Shown: one piece after another, positions 7,762 through 18,200 of the stretch | Numbering within the stretch: position 1 is the stretch's first letter | Layout of the letters: every line of letters begins with the position of its first letter | NCBI GenBank assembly: GCA_029541985.1 | Contig: CP095414.1 | Location: forward strand, 806,001 to 870,000 | Reading direction: 5' to 3' | From: Bacteroidales bacterium F22 | GTDB lineage: Bacteria; Bacteroidota; Bacteroidia; Bacteroidales; Bacteroidaceae | DNA: 64,000 bases | Notes under the pieces: generated by a model | The model's database searches: none | The model's input: only the letters and a program-made list of their open reading frames with translations | Told to the model about the DNA's origin: nothing | Program-made: the position numbers and the translations under genes

Positions 7762-10026
7762 TTAATCAAATGCAGCCCCCATCACAAATTCAAGTGTGCC
7801 CCCTCTCATGATTTCATCATAAGTAATATACTTACGATTTAGAGGACGTCCATTGAGCGAAACCGCCTGCACATATTTATTCGTATCAGACAGATTAAGG
7901 GCTTTGACCTCAAATGTTTTTCCATCCTCAAGATGAATCGTCAACGACGGTACCTGAGGTGCTCCTAAGACAAACTCCCCACCACAAGGATTGACAGGAT
8001 AGAATCCAGCAACAGCGAATACATACCACGATGACATCTGTCCACAATCATCATTGCCAACCAAACCATCAGGAGTATCCTTATTAAAATCCTTCACCAG
8101 CTTATGCAATATAGCATCCGTCTTATATCCATCAGCAGTATACTTATAAAGATAAGGAACATGATGGCAAGGTTCATTTCCATGCCAATATTGGCCCATA
8201 GCCCCATAAATATTCCACAGGAACTCTTTCACACTAAATTCATGAGGAGAGGAAAACATCGAATCCAACTTCGTTTCAAAAGCCTTTTCTCCCCCCATCA
8301 ATTTCATTAGGCGCGGAATATCTTGTTGTACATGAAACAGATAATGCCATGCATTCGCTTCCGTAAAATCAGAATGAGGCAACCATTCTCCGACCACCTG
8401 ATAGATATCGACATCCTTTTTGAAGTCACCAGCACCATTGCGTCCTCTCATAAACCCACTCTCAGGGTCATATACATTACGATAATTCATCGACCGATTC
8501 TTCCAAAAAGAAGCAGCATCCACCTCTCCAATATCACTCGCAAAGATTGATGCACAATAATCATCATACGCCCCTTCCAGCAAACGAGCAACGGTCTCAC
8601 GTCCATCATCAAAAGGAGACAACGAAACATCATAAGGGATATAACCATACTTATTCACCAGTGCCACATGATTCCTATAATGAGGCTTATTCAACGAATT
8701 TGAGATAGCCTCGAACAACTCCTGATCACTAAAATCCTTAGGTCCCAGCCCCTTCAGCCAAGCATCTACAAGTACCGGTACAGCATGATTTCCAATCATC
8801 GTATTCGTCTCATAGCCCCACAAAGTCCAGCGTGGTAAAAACTTTTGGTCCGTCAAACTATCCGGAATAGCATCATAATGCTCCATGATAGACGACATCA
8901 TATCAGGCACAAGAGAAGGCGTCAATATAGTATATAAAGGATGTGCAGCACGATACGTATCCCACAGAGACAAGGTAGAATAGAATTTCCCCGAGCGACT
9001 TTGTCTAACCTCCCCAGCAGCAGAACGGAATCGACCATCCACATCAGCGATATCATTTGGTTGGAAATAAAGATGATACAAAGCCGTATAGAAACACCTT
9101 TTCTGTACCTCTGTACTCTCTATATCGACGATAGACAAGACCTCATTCCATTTTTCAGATGCTCTATGAAATACCGATTCGAAAGAATCAGACGGCGATA
9201 TTTCAGAAGCAAGATTAACCTTAGCACTCTCCACGCTAGTAGAAGACAATCCCACTCTCACCTCCAACGTAGAATCATTGTCCAAGTCAAAAGTAACCAG
9301 ATACCGCGAAGCCTTACACTGTTCACTATCCGCCATCTTGACCTTCACGATAGAAGCGATTTTCTTATCAAACTGTATCGTATAATACTGATCTCTATCC
9401 GCCCATTGCGATGGCTTTCGATAGCCATTGATAGTAGAATCAGTAACCTCATCCCAAGCATCTTTCACATTGAAAGAGAAATCACCATACTGATACCCCA
9501 CACCATATTGCAAATCGACAAGCAGATGAGCCTTCTCAGGGTCATCGAACCGATACCTATGATATCCCCCATGAGCCGAAGCAGTAAGTGATACGTCCAC
9601 TTTATTATCAGTCAGATACACATGATAAAATCCCGGCTTAGCCGATTCAGAAGCCTTGTCATATCTCGATTTATAACTCTCAAAATCATGCATATCCTCT
9701 TCCATCCGACTCGAAGGCATAAGCAATATATCCGACATAGAAGGACAACCGACACCATTGAGATGCGTCTGTGTGAAACCCGTCAGGAATGAATCCGTAT
9801 ATTGATATCCAGTGACATGGTCATCGTAATACCCCTCATACATTTCAGTGGTAGACTCAGGGCCAACTTGAACCATTCCCAAAGGCACAGTAGCACTAGG
9901 TGTGCAATGTCCCTCTTTCACAGTTCCGACAAAAGGATTGACATAATCCGTATAGTTAATAGCAGGTTCGTCATGAGTACACGCGACCAACGATAAGAGA
10001 AAAAGCAAATAACAGATCTTCTTCAT
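7762..10026 (-). CDS. GH92 family alpha-mannosidase, lipoprotein
   Basis: A 754-residue protein with a lipobox (LLSLVACTHD). Typical GH92 landmarks are DYVNPFVGT near the N-terminus, GHCTPSATVPLGMVQVGP, the SLWDTYRAAHPL segment, and the late GNDDCGQMSSWYVFAVAGFYPVNP with acidic residues of the active site. GH92 enzymes are calcium-dependent exo-acting alpha-mannosidases, in Bacteroides mostly used on N-glycans or yeast mannan. Linkage preference cannot be judged from sequence alone. It is a single gene with its own -7 element (10056-10063), facing away from the TrhA gene. A second GH92 gene sits at 60773-63115. Confidence 0.92.
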   Translation of the reverse strand: MKKICYLLFLLSLVACTHDEPAINYTDYVNPFVGTVKEGHCTPSATVPLGMVQVGPESTTEMYEGYYDDHVTGYQYTDSFLTGFTQTHLNGVGCPSMSDILLMPSSRMEEDMHDFESYKSRYDKASESAKPGFYHVYLTDNKVDVSLTASAHGGYHRYRFDDPEKAHLLVDLQYGVGYQYGDFSFNVKDAWDEVTDSTINGYRKPSQWADRDQYYTIQFDKKIASIVKVKMADSEQCKASRYLVTFDLDNDSTLEVRVGLSSTSVESAKVNLASEISPSDSFESVFHRASEKWNEVLSIVDIESTEVQKRCFYTALYHLYFQPNDIADVDGRFRSAAGEVRQSRSGKFYSTLSLWDTYRAAHPLYTILTPSLVPDMMSSIMEHYDAIPDSLTDQKFLPRWTLWGYETNTMIGNHAVPVLVDAWLKGLGPKDFSDQELFEAISNSLNKPHYRNHVALVNKYGYIPYDVSLSPFDDGRETVARLLEGAYDDYCASIFASDIGEVDAASFWKNRSMNYRNVYDPESGFMRGRNGAGDFKKDVDIYQVVGEWLPHSDFTEANAWHYLFHVQQDIPRLMKLMGGEKAFETKLDSMFSSPHEFSVKEFLWNIYGAMGQYWHGNEPCHHVPYLYKYTADGYKTDAILHKLVKDFNKDTPDGLVGNDDCGQMSSWYVFAVAGFYPVNPCGGEFVLGAPQVPSLTIHLEDGKTFEVKALNLSDTNKYVQAVSLNGRPLNRKYITYDEIMRGGTLEFVMGAAFD

Positions 10027-10033
10027 GATATTG

Positions 10034-10063
10034 TTAATAATGATTATTAAGGATACAAATTTA
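10034..10063 (-). promoter_or_regulatory. GH92 promoter -7 with palindrome downstream
   Basis: On the minus strand TAAATTTG (10056-10063) matches the -7 consensus. Between it and the ATG is a perfect 17-base odd palindrome, TTAATAAT-G-ATTATTAA (10034-10050), a possible operator. AT-rich palindromes are common here, so this part is weak. Confidence 0.4.
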
Positions 10064-10171
10064 TTAAGGGTTGCAATTTAACGATTTGGTCTAAAAAGCG
10101 CAACTTAAAGGAAGAGTAATCGCGTATCATAACGAATAAACAGTTAATATGACTTCATTTAACACTATTCT

Positions 10172-10203
10172 TTTGGTAAAATATGCCAAAGCATCTAAAT
10201 TTG
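10172..10203 (+). promoter_or_regulatory. promoter of the trhA-esterase gene run
   Basis: -33 TTTG (10172-10175), 20 bases, -7 TAAATTTG (10196-10203). A full match to the Bacteroides consensus, 27 bases before the TrhA start. Confidence 0.7.
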
Positions 10204-10230
10204 TTAATCATCCACTAAATAAGAATCTAA

Positions 10231-10965
10231 ATGGCTCAGAAAGAAAAGCTTTATTCTAATAAAGAAGAGAAATGGAATAGTATTTCGCATTTCTTAGGAA
10301 TTATACTAGGCTTTTTAGCGATGCCCTACCTTTTCAAATTAGCCTATAATTATTCCTTTCTTGAAGACATTGAAACCTATTCCGTTTTTTTTCGTCAGCC
10401 TACAATCGGTATCCGTCATTGGCTAGACACCCATTCTTGGATAGCCCTATTCACAATAGGCCTATACTTCTTCGGGATGCTCACCTCATATATCTGTTCC
10501 ACCGTCTACCATGCCCTCCCTGCCGGCAAGATCAAGAAACGGTGGAGACACGCAGACCATGCCGCCATCTATCTACATATAGCAGGCACCTACGCCCCCA
10601 TATCGATACTCATACTGACACTATCCAGTTATTGGGGAATTGGTTTATTCATCTTTCAATATATAGCAGCCATCGTCGGTACCATCTATGCCCTGACCCC
10701 ACAAAAAGAGCACAATCATATCGAGACCATTTGTTACTTAGTGATGGGATTGAGTGCCATCGTAGCCATCCAACCGATGTATGAGATACTCCTCATGCAA
10801 GGTAAACTCGCCGTGCTCTGGTGGATTCTTGCCGGTGGACTTTCTTATATTGTAGGAGCCCTATTCTACTCACTTCATAAGAAGATATACATGCATACCC
10901 TATTTCACATCTTTGTTTTAGGCGGAAGCATCTGCCATATCCTTGCATTAATAGCCATCTTTTAG
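10231..10965 (+). CDS. trhA: hemolysin III / TrhA family membrane protein (PAQR)
   Basis: A 244-residue integral membrane protein with about seven hydrophobic segments. The family motifs are present: NSISHFLGIILG near the N-terminus, the S-x3-H motif in CSTVYHALPAG, DHAAIYLHIAGTYAP, and a C-terminal His pair in MHTLFHIFVLGG. The conserved Asp and His residues form the presumed metal site of the PAQR fold. Bacterial members are named hemolysin III or TrhA and have been linked to membrane-lipid energy homeostasis; true hemolysis is doubtful. It starts a run of five genes on the same strand, and the next gene begins 9 bases after its stop. Confidence 0.88.
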   Translation: MAQKEKLYSNKEEKWNSISHFLGIILGFLAMPYLFKLAYNYSFLEDIETYSVFFRQPTIGIRHWLDTHSWIALFTIGLYFFGMLTSYICSTVYHALPAGKIKKRWRHADHAAIYLHIAGTYAPISILILTLSSYWGIGLFIFQYIAAIVGTIYALTPQKEHNHIETICYLVMGLSAIVAIQPMYEILLMQGKLAVLWWILAGGLSYIVGALFYSLHKKIYMHTLFHIFVLGGSICHILALIAIF

Positions 10966-10974
10966 TCAAGACAT

Positions 10975-12285
10975 ATGAAAAAGAAAATCTACTACTCTCT
11001 ACTGATACTAATCATAATAGGTGTATATATCATCTATAAGAAAATAAACTCTAATAATGAAACAAGAGCTCTAAACTCTAAAATTGAAAACATCATGACT
11101 TTAAAAATGAAACCCATCACAGACATGGTCAGAGGTCAATTTGAATATGACCTAGCTTATCTCAAAGAACAAGATCCTAACCTTCTCCTACTAACCGATG
11201 AAACAAACAAAGGCATCGTCATTCTCTCGACCAAATACCAAGGAAAAGTCTTTACCTCTACAGCCACAGGACTAACCGGCAAGAGCCTTGGTTGGGTCAA
11301 CTACAAAGCCTTCGAGAACAATGAACTCAACGAGCACATCCATGCCTATGGAGGAGAAGATAGACTCTGGATAGGTCCAGAAGGCGGACAGTACTCCATC
11401 TTCTTCAAAGATGGAAACCAACAAGACTTTGCCAACTGGCACACACCAAGTGCTATAGACACCGAATCATGGCAACTCATCAGCAACAGCACCCGACGCG
11501 TAGTGATGAGCAAAGATATGACGCTCGAGAACTATCTCGGCACCACATTCTCTCTCTATGCCGAACGTTCAGTGACGTTGCTCGATCGACAGACCATCAA
11601 TGACAAATTATCGATAACCATCCCTCAAGGTGTTGATTTTGTAGCCTATGACACAAGAAATAGCATCACCAATAAGAATCAATTTGCATGGACTCCCAAG
11701 ACAGGAACCCTATGTATCTGGATGTTAGACATGTGTCCGACTAATCAAAGTTCCTACACCCTCGTCCCCTATATTGATGGAAACGAGAAAGACTTAGGTC
11801 CCATCGTCAAGAGCAATTACTTCGGAGAAGTTCCAGCAGACCGCCTACAAGTGCATGATGGAGTCATCTACTTCAAGACAGATGGCAATTACCGCAGCAA
11901 ACTAGGACTAAAAGCAAAGCGAACCTTAGGAATAGCAGGCAATTACGACCTAGAGAACAAACGACTCAACATCATCACCTTCTCTGTAGATAGGCATCCA
12001 GACGCAACCTACCTCAACCAATCATGGGATCCAGAACAAGATCCCCTCGTCGGTTGCGCGCTCAATGCCTACAACGATGGGCCACTAGAAGATGGCAGTC
12101 AGATGGGGCCATTCCTAGAACTAGAGAGCGTCTCACCAGCCGCCTTCCTCAAACCCGATGAGCAACTCACCCACACCCATACCGTCTATCATTTTTCCGG
12201 TGATGAAGCAGGACTAGACAAGATGATGAAAACCCTACTCCACACCTCGATAGAAGAAATAAGAAGAAACAGTATTAGTCAATAA
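10975..12285 (+). CDS. DUF6786-like membrane-anchored protein of unknown function
   Basis: A 436-residue protein with an N-terminal hydrophobic anchor (LLILIIIGVYIIY), so the bulk is periplasmic. Recognisable blocks include YGGEDRLWIGPEGGQYSIFF and AYNDGPLEDGSQMGPFLELES, which I recall from a Bacteroidota family annotated DUF6786. No catalytic function is established to my knowledge. The repeated aromatic and Gly-rich blocks recall the galactose-mutarotase-like beta-sandwich fold, which would suit a sugar-binding or epimerising role, but that is inference. It is followed after 13 bases by a LacI regulator, hinting at carbohydrate control. Confidence 0.6.
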   Translation: MKKKIYYSLLILIIIGVYIIYKKINSNNETRALNSKIENIMTLKMKPITDMVRGQFEYDLAYLKEQDPNLLLLTDETNKGIVILSTKYQGKVFTSTATGLTGKSLGWVNYKAFENNELNEHIHAYGGEDRLWIGPEGGQYSIFFKDGNQQDFANWHTPSAIDTESWQLISNSTRRVVMSKDMTLENYLGTTFSLYAERSVTLLDRQTINDKLSITIPQGVDFVAYDTRNSITNKNQFAWTPKTGTLCIWMLDMCPTNQSSYTLVPYIDGNEKDLGPIVKSNYFGEVPADRLQVHDGVIYFKTDGNYRSKLGLKAKRTLGIAGNYDLENKRLNIITFSVDRHPDATYLNQSWDPEQDPLVGCALNAYNDGPLEDGSQMGPFLELESVSPAAFLKPDEQLTHTHTVYHFSGDEAGLDKMMKTLLHTSIEEIRRNSISQ

Positions 12286-12298
12286 CAAAAAATCACGA

Positions 12299-13303
12299 AT
12301 GAAAAGAGTATCCATAAAAGATATTGCAGATGCCGTCGGATTGTCTACTGCAGCCGTATCTATAGTATTGTCAGGTAAAAATAAAAACAGAAGAGTCAGC
12401 AAGAAGATGACAGAAAAGATTCTTGCTACCGCTAAGGAGATGAACTATCATCCGAACCTCCTAGCACAGAGTTTACAAAGTGGAAAATCCAAAACCATAG
12501 GACTCCTCGTAGCAGATATATGCAACCCATTCTTTGCGTTGGTCGCTACGAACATCCAATCAGAACTTCAAAAACAAGGCTATGCAGTCATCATCATCAA
12601 TACCGAAGAAAACGCACAGCGCATGGATGAAGCCATCCTAATACTACGAGCTAGACAAGTAGATGGCCTGATAGTTGTCCCTACAGCCTATGGAGAGCAA
12701 AGCATCCAAGAATTGGTGAAGAGCAAGATACCATTAGTACTCTTCGACCGCTATTTCCCACAGTTCGAAACCTCCAACGTACTAGCTAACGGTTACAAAG
12801 CCGTATACGAAGCGACCACACAAGAGATACAAAAAGGAAAGAAAAACATTAAATTTTTCACCTATAAGACTCCTCTAAACAGTATACGAAGCAGAGAACA
12901 AGGCTATATCACTGCCATGCGAGAAGCCAAGCTCGATGATTACATAGACATTCGCTCCGTGAGTTACTACCATATAGATGAAGAAATCGAAAAAGAGATA
13001 GCCAGCATCGAAGACATAGAGAATCAACAGATGTGCATCATCTGCTCATCAAACAATGTCTCAGTAGCCACCCTCAAAGGAATCAAAGAGCGCAAAGTAA
13101 GTATAGGCAAAGACATAGATGTGATTTGTTTCGACAAGAGTGAAGTTTATAACTTCATCGATGGACACTTCACCTATATCGAGCAACCGATATACGATAT
13201 GAGCGTGAAAGTCGTGTCGTTACTGATGGAAAAAATCAATAGTACAGATGACGATAACATCACCAGCACCACACAAATGTCATGTAAATTCAGTTATAAA
13301 TAA
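12299..13303 (+). CDS. LacI-family transcriptional regulator
   Basis: A 334-residue repressor. Residues 1-60 are a LacI helix-turn-helix (SIKDIADAVGLSTAAVSIVL) with the hinge helix near NPLLAQSLQSGKS-type sequence (NLLAQSLQSGKSKTIGLLV). The rest is a periplasmic-binding-protein-like ligand domain (VADICNPFFA, DGLIVVPT). It sits inside the trhA-esterase run, so it may sense a sugar derived from the neighbouring GH92, GH141 or sulfatase activity; I see no operator that settles its targets. Confidence 0.92.
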   Translation: MKRVSIKDIADAVGLSTAAVSIVLSGKNKNRRVSKKMTEKILATAKEMNYHPNLLAQSLQSGKSKTIGLLVADICNPFFALVATNIQSELQKQGYAVIIINTEENAQRMDEAILILRARQVDGLIVVPTAYGEQSIQELVKSKIPLVLFDRYFPQFETSNVLANGYKAVYEATTQEIQKGKKNIKFFTYKTPLNSIRSREQGYITAMREAKLDDYIDIRSVSYYHIDEEIEKEIASIEDIENQQMCIICSSNNVSVATLKGIKERKVSIGKDIDVICFDKSEVYNFIDGHFTYIEQPIYDMSVKVVSLLMEKINSTDDDNITSTTQMSCKFSYK

Positions 13304-13320
13304 CCCCTAAAAACAATCAG

Positions 13321-13695
13321 ATGAATACCCTACTCAACATTCTTTGGCTTATATTCGGTGGATTAATTACAGGTTTGGGATACATTTTATCCAGCTTAGT
13401 CCTCATTATTACCATTATAGGCATCCCGTTTGGATTACAAACGATGAAATTAGCCACTCTAGCCTTCTTCCCCTTTGGAAAAGAAATCATCCATACAGAG
13501 AAGTCCACCGGGTGCCTATCCCTTTTCATGAACATATTATGGATTCTCTGTGGTGGACTATGGATAAGCATCTCCCACCTCGTTTTCGGAATCATCCTCT
13601 GCATCACTATCATAGGCATTCCTTTCGGTCTACAGCACTTCAAATTAGCAAGTCTAGCCCTCGCCCCATTTGGAGTAGAGATTAGACACAAGTAA
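13321..13695 (+). CDS. yccF: YccF-domain inner-membrane protein
   Basis: A 124-residue membrane protein made of two similar halves, each with a hydrophobic segment ending in the tell-tale IIGIPFGLQ (residues about 35-43 and 99-107) followed by KLA-LA-FPFG. That internal duplication is typical of YccF. Function is unknown; it is probably an inner-membrane protein. It lies 17 bases after lacI and 14 before the esterase. Confidence 0.85.
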   Translation: MNTLLNILWLIFGGLITGLGYILSSLVLIITIIGIPFGLQTMKLATLAFFPFGKEIIHTEKSTGCLSLFMNILWILCGGLWISISHLVFGIILCITIIGIPFGLQHFKLASLALAPFGVEIRHK

Positions 13696-13709
13696 CCATC
13701 AATCCCCCT

Positions 13710-14882
13710 ATGAAACAACTCATTATCATCTTGACAAGCCTATCCCTAGCGACTAGTTGTCAATTTCAAAAGCAATCCAAAGTCAAGCCAGCCGCAGATG
13801 TCAATCATCTCACACAATCAGAAGCTAGACAAGCCATCATCACGACACGAGCCAAGCGTAAGAAAAGCCTTCTAACTCAAGGTCAGATCGCTTGGTCAGA
13901 TAAGACAATCAGCCAAGGCGATGCCCAGATGCGCTTCAGTTACGAATCCTTCGGCACCATTCCCGAAAACGGACACTCCTTATACATCTCGATGCACGGA
14001 GGTGGTGCGATGACCGCCGCAGTCAATGACCAACAGTGGGAAAATCAGAAACACCTCTACCAACCCACCGAAGGCATCTATCTCGCCCCTCGAGCACCAG
14101 GCAACACTTGGGATTTGTGGCACATAGCCGTCATAGACACGCTGATGGAACAACTCATCCAAGCCTGTGAGGTCAACCTAAACATCAACCCCAACAAAGT
14201 ATATATCATGGGCTATTCCGCAGGGGGAGACGGCTGTTATCAACTTGCCCCACGCCTAGCAGACCATTGGGCAGCCGCAGCGATGATGGCCGGACACCCA
14301 GGAGATGCCCTAGCGTCCAACCTACGCAACGTACCCTTCACGCTATGGGTAGGCGCCAACGATAGTGCTTATAATCGCAACAAACTAGTTCCGATATGGG
14401 ACAAGACCCTCGACCAGCTACAATCAGCAGATCCCGAAGGCTACATTCACGACGCCCATGTCGTAGCCGACAAAGGACATTGGATGGATCGAGAAGACCG
14501 TGCAGCCATCCCATGGTTAGCACAATTCACCCGCAATCCATACCCACATCGAATCGTATGGACTCAGGACAATACCCCTCGAGCCACGCGCTATTGGGTA
14601 CAACTCCCGACAGCGGAACTCACCCAAGGCGGAGAGACCATCGTCAGTTATTGTGGACAAACCATCACCATCGAGAAGTATTTCACCTCCAAGATAACCT
14701 TCTGGTTGAGTGATGCCATGCTCGACCTAGACAAACCCATCAAAGTAATCTACCAAGGGAAAGTCCTATTCGACGCCCTCATTCCCCGCACCCAACAAGC
14801 CATCGAGCAACGCATAAATCAGTACTACGACACGGCAGAATCATATAGTGCCAAATGCACCATAGACCTCAAAAAAGGATAA
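13710..14882 (+). CDS. lipoprotein alpha/beta-hydrolase (esterase)
   Basis: A 390-residue lipoprotein (SLATSCQF). The alpha/beta-hydrolase core has an oxyanion-type HGGG (SMHGGGAM), the nucleophile elbow GYSAGGDG, a later WVGANDSAYN with the likely acid, and KGHWMD with the likely His. This resembles poly(3-hydroxybutyrate) depolymerase-like or LpqC-type esterases, which in Bacteroides often de-esterify glycans or lipids. The C-terminal ~130 residues look like a separate beta domain. The natural substrate is not apparent. It is the last gene before the terminator at 14934. Confidence 0.72.
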   Translation: MKQLIIILTSLSLATSCQFQKQSKVKPAADVNHLTQSEARQAIITTRAKRKKSLLTQGQIAWSDKTISQGDAQMRFSYESFGTIPENGHSLYISMHGGGAMTAAVNDQQWENQKHLYQPTEGIYLAPRAPGNTWDLWHIAVIDTLMEQLIQACEVNLNINPNKVYIMGYSAGGDGCYQLAPRLADHWAAAAMMAGHPGDALASNLRNVPFTLWVGANDSAYNRNKLVPIWDKTLDQLQSADPEGYIHDAHVVADKGHWMDREDRAAIPWLAQFTRNPYPHRIVWTQDNTPRATRYWVQLPTAELTQGGETIVSYCGQTITIEKYFTSKITFWLSDAMLDLDKPIKVIYQGKVLFDALIPRTQQAIEQRINQYYDTAESYSAKCTIDLKKG

Positions 14883-14933
14883 AAAGTAGAATGACAGACT
14901 AGCGAAAATGCTATAGAAGACACTAAAAACAAG

Positions 14934-14970
14934 AAAAAAGGAAGCGATAATGATTATCTCTTCCTTTTTT
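14934..14970. terminator. terminator between the esterase gene and the CRISPR locus
   Basis: A near-perfect stem: AAAAAAGGAAG, GATAAT, one-base loop, ATTATC, CTTCCTTTTTT. A-run on one side and T-run on the other make it bidirectional, so it isolates the esterase run from the tracrRNA. The remainder of 14883-15055 shows no gene. Confidence 0.75.
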
Positions 14971-15056
14971 ACATTATATATTGTATAATATCGTTATATT
15001 GTGGTCAAAGAACGTAAAATACCAAAATGAACCAAGAGAATCTCATCCCCCTTAAA

Positions 15057-15146
15057 ACAAAAAAACTCCCACCGAAGCGGGAGTACAGGATATAAATCCT
15101 TCGGCACAAAGGCCTTATTGTGATAAGATAAACTTGGAATTTTATC
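15057..15146 (-). ncRNA. type II-C tracrRNA
   Basis: Bases 15117-15139 are a diverged copy of the first 24 bases of the CRISPR repeat. Its minus-strand transcript can pair with crRNA: an 8-bp lower stem (GUUGUGAU), a small asymmetric internal loop, then an 11-bp upper stem (UAAACUUGGAA), as needed for RNase III processing. After the anti-repeat come a short nexus stem GGC/GCC, a hairpin AGGAU-UUAU-AUCCU, and a terminator ACUCCC...GGGAGU with a UUCG loop at 15065-15084, then seven T (15059-15065). Ends are estimated from the promoter and terminator. Confidence 0.85.
15065..15084 (-). terminator. tracrRNA terminator
   Basis: Stem ACTCCC/GGGAGT capped by a UUCG tetraloop (minus strand), followed by a run of T at 15059-15065. 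Confidence 0.8.
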
Positions 15147-15151
15147 TGATG

Positions 15152-15182
15152 CAAATATATGATATTAAAACGGAAAAACAAA
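15152..15182 (-). promoter_or_regulatory. tracrRNA promoter
   Basis: Minus strand: -33 TTTG (15179-15182), 19 bases, -7 TATATTTG (15152-15159). A full Bacteroides consensus match; predicted start near 15146. It fires away from cas9, whose own promoter I could not find in 15085-15206. Confidence 0.75.
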
Positions 15183-15206
15183 ATAAATAATCTAAATATT
15201 TAAATT

Positions 15207-18200
15207 ATGGCAAAAATACTTGGCTTAGACCTAGGTACCAATAGCTTAGGTTGGGCAGTTATCGACGATGAAAAGAACACAATTGAGAAGACAGGTGTAC
15301 GCATCTTCCAAGAAGGTATCAAAGCAGACACCATTGGACAAGGAGACAAGGAAGTCTCTCGCAATGCAGAGCGACGTGAACACCGCCAGATGCGTAAACA
15401 ATTTTATCGCAAACGTCTACGTAAGATTAAATTACTAGAAGTACTCATAGACCAAAAGATGTGTCCACTGACCAAAGAAGAGTTGAGCAGTTGGAAAAAT
15501 TGGAACAAAACCCTCAAGAGTGCTGGGCGTGAATTTCCAACCTCCGAAGCCTTCACCCACTGGATACAGACCAACCCTTATGATTTACGAGATCGAGCAG
15601 TACGTGAAGAAATCACAGACTACGAATTAGGACGTATATGTTACCATTTGATTCAGCGAAGAGGATTCTTAAGTAATCGTAAAAGCAGTGGTGAAGATGC
15701 TAAAGGGATTTATGAAAAAGGAAATGAAGCAGAGAACATTCGTCCGATAAATTTCACTAAGAATCAGATAGAGAAAGGCAAAGAGAAAACCCTCGGAGCA
15801 TATTTAAGCAAACTCCAATACACCCCCTACGAAGCCTACCAATCGATCACAGAAGAAGGACAAGAGACCCGCATCCGAGGAAGATACACCACCCGTGCCA
15901 TGTATATCGAAGAATTTGAAAAGATATGGCAGACGCAAGCCAAATTCAAAGACCTCGATTCAAAAACCGTCCGTGCCAAACGATCTAGAGACCTACAAGG
16001 AACGCTCGCTTCACAAAAGAACAAGAAAAGGATCCAACAACTCAAAGAGAAATACGGTCAAGACAACACCCAAGTAGAAGTCAGAACAGTAGGAAAAGAA
16101 GACAAACAGAAAGAGACCCTTCATATAACCACCTACAAGACCATGCCACTCAAAGAATTTTTGGGCGGACAAATCACCGTAGAAGACACCGAAGAAGGGC
16201 AAAAGATAAAGTTCAAGAGTGATGAAAGCGTCCTCTTCTGGCAACGTCCCCTACGTTCACAGAAAGGCACCCTAGACTCCTGCCAATTTGAGAAACAACT
16301 ACCCGTAATCAAAAAAGACGGCACCTACTTGATGAAGAATGGAGAGATCCAACGAAGAAGTAAGACCCCTTGTCCCCTCTCTCACCCCTCATTTGAACTC
16401 TTCCGAAGCTATCAATTTGTCAACAACATCAAGACAGCCGAAGGCGATTACTTAGAATCCGCCTACAAGCAACAAATCATAGATATCCTGAACAAGAAGA
16501 AAGCAGCCGTCAAATTTGGTGCCATCATCAAATCATTGAAACTCACCAATGAGAAGTTCAACTATGACGACGACTTTAGTGTGCCCAATAACCACACTAT
16601 AGCCAGCCTCTCCCCCCTATTCAAAGCCGACATATGGCAAGCCCATGCAGAAGACATCTGGCACTGCTTCTACTTCTATGATGATGATGAGAAACTCCAT
16701 GAGAAATTAGTCACCAGTTACGGCTGTACTAAATCCTTAGACGACATCAAGAAAGTAAAATTAAAAGATGGCTATGGCAACGTATCCCTCAAAGCCATCC
16801 GTAATATCCTCCCCTACCTCAAAAAAGGATGGAGCTTCGACAAAGCCGTTTTGTTTGGTGGTATTCGCAATGCCTTCGGCACTCGCTGGGAACGATTTGC
16901 CGAATATGACCAAAAGATAGTCTCTGACATAGCCGAAATGTTCAAGAAGACACATAAAGAAGGCGAACTCATCAAAGAGATTAAGGAATATCTCTCCGAC
17001 CCCGATAATCATTATGGCTTTGCTCCAGATGACCTACACTTCGAGCACCTATACCATCACAGTCAAAAGATAACCCTCTCCAAAGGAGAACTAGACCGTG
17101 TACCCGAAGTAGAAAACCTTCGCAACCCCATAGTCCAACAAAGCATCTATGAGATGCGTCGTATCGTCAATCAATTGATGCACAACTATCAGAAGAAATA
17201 TGGAGACGATTTTCGTTTCGACCGCATCCAAGTAGAGATGGGACGAGACCTAAAAAATGGAAAGAAAAAGCGACAAGAAAAGACCTTTGAAGTACGAGAG
17301 AATGCACGTAAAAATGAAGAAGCGCGTTTGAAGCTAGCCGAATTTGGACTTCGTCCCTCACGCGTCAACATCCAAAAATACCAGATGTGGAAAGAGATTG
17401 CCGATAAAAACGGCACCGTCCAATGCCCTTATACAGGCAAGACTATCTCCATGACTGCAGCCTTTGGCGAAGGTAACCTCTTCCAGATTGAGCACATCCT
17501 TCCATACAGCATCTCCTTAGATGACGGATTTGGCAACAAGACCCTCTGTGAATCACTCTTCAATCAACTCAAAGGTAGTAAAACCCCTTATGAATTTTAT
17601 CAAGAGAACAATGACCCCAAGCTCTGGGGAGCAAAGAGTTGGGAAGAAATAGAACAACGAGCCTTCAATCTCCTCCCCTACTACAAAGCCAAACGCTTCA
17701 TCTCAAAGAAGAAGCCAGAACTCTCGTCTTTCATCGAACGACAACTCAATGACAGCCGCTATATAGCACGAAAATCGGTAGAGCTACTAACCAGTATATG
17801 CCCCGATGTGCGTGTTCTTCCAGGACAATTGACCTCAGAGATGCGTCACCTATGGGGTCTCAACTCCATCCTGCAGCCCGTAGAAACCATCAGTGGTGAC
17901 TATGATACCAACAAGTTAGACGGTGCCGAGTGTTACGCCATACGAGAAGAAGACCACACCCTCAGTCAAGTCATTCCTAAGAACAATCCAGTACCAGAAA
18001 CAAACGAGCATGAGCTCTTAGTTCCTGCAGAAGCCAAAGACAACAAGATAAAGTCCCAGTACTTCTCCTTAGAGATTAAAGAAGAGAACCTCGAAGCAGG
18101 TCCTTATTGGGTGAAGATAGCCGTAAAAGACCAACTCCGATTAGTTCCAAAGATAGTCAGTCGTCCAGAATCCACCGAAGATGAGATAATCTTCAAAGGC

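Noticed and set aside
8941..9591. 216-codon frame on the plus strand
   Set aside because: Lies fully antisense to the GH92 gene, Arg/Ile/Ser-rich translation, no motif; a shadow of GH92 codon use.
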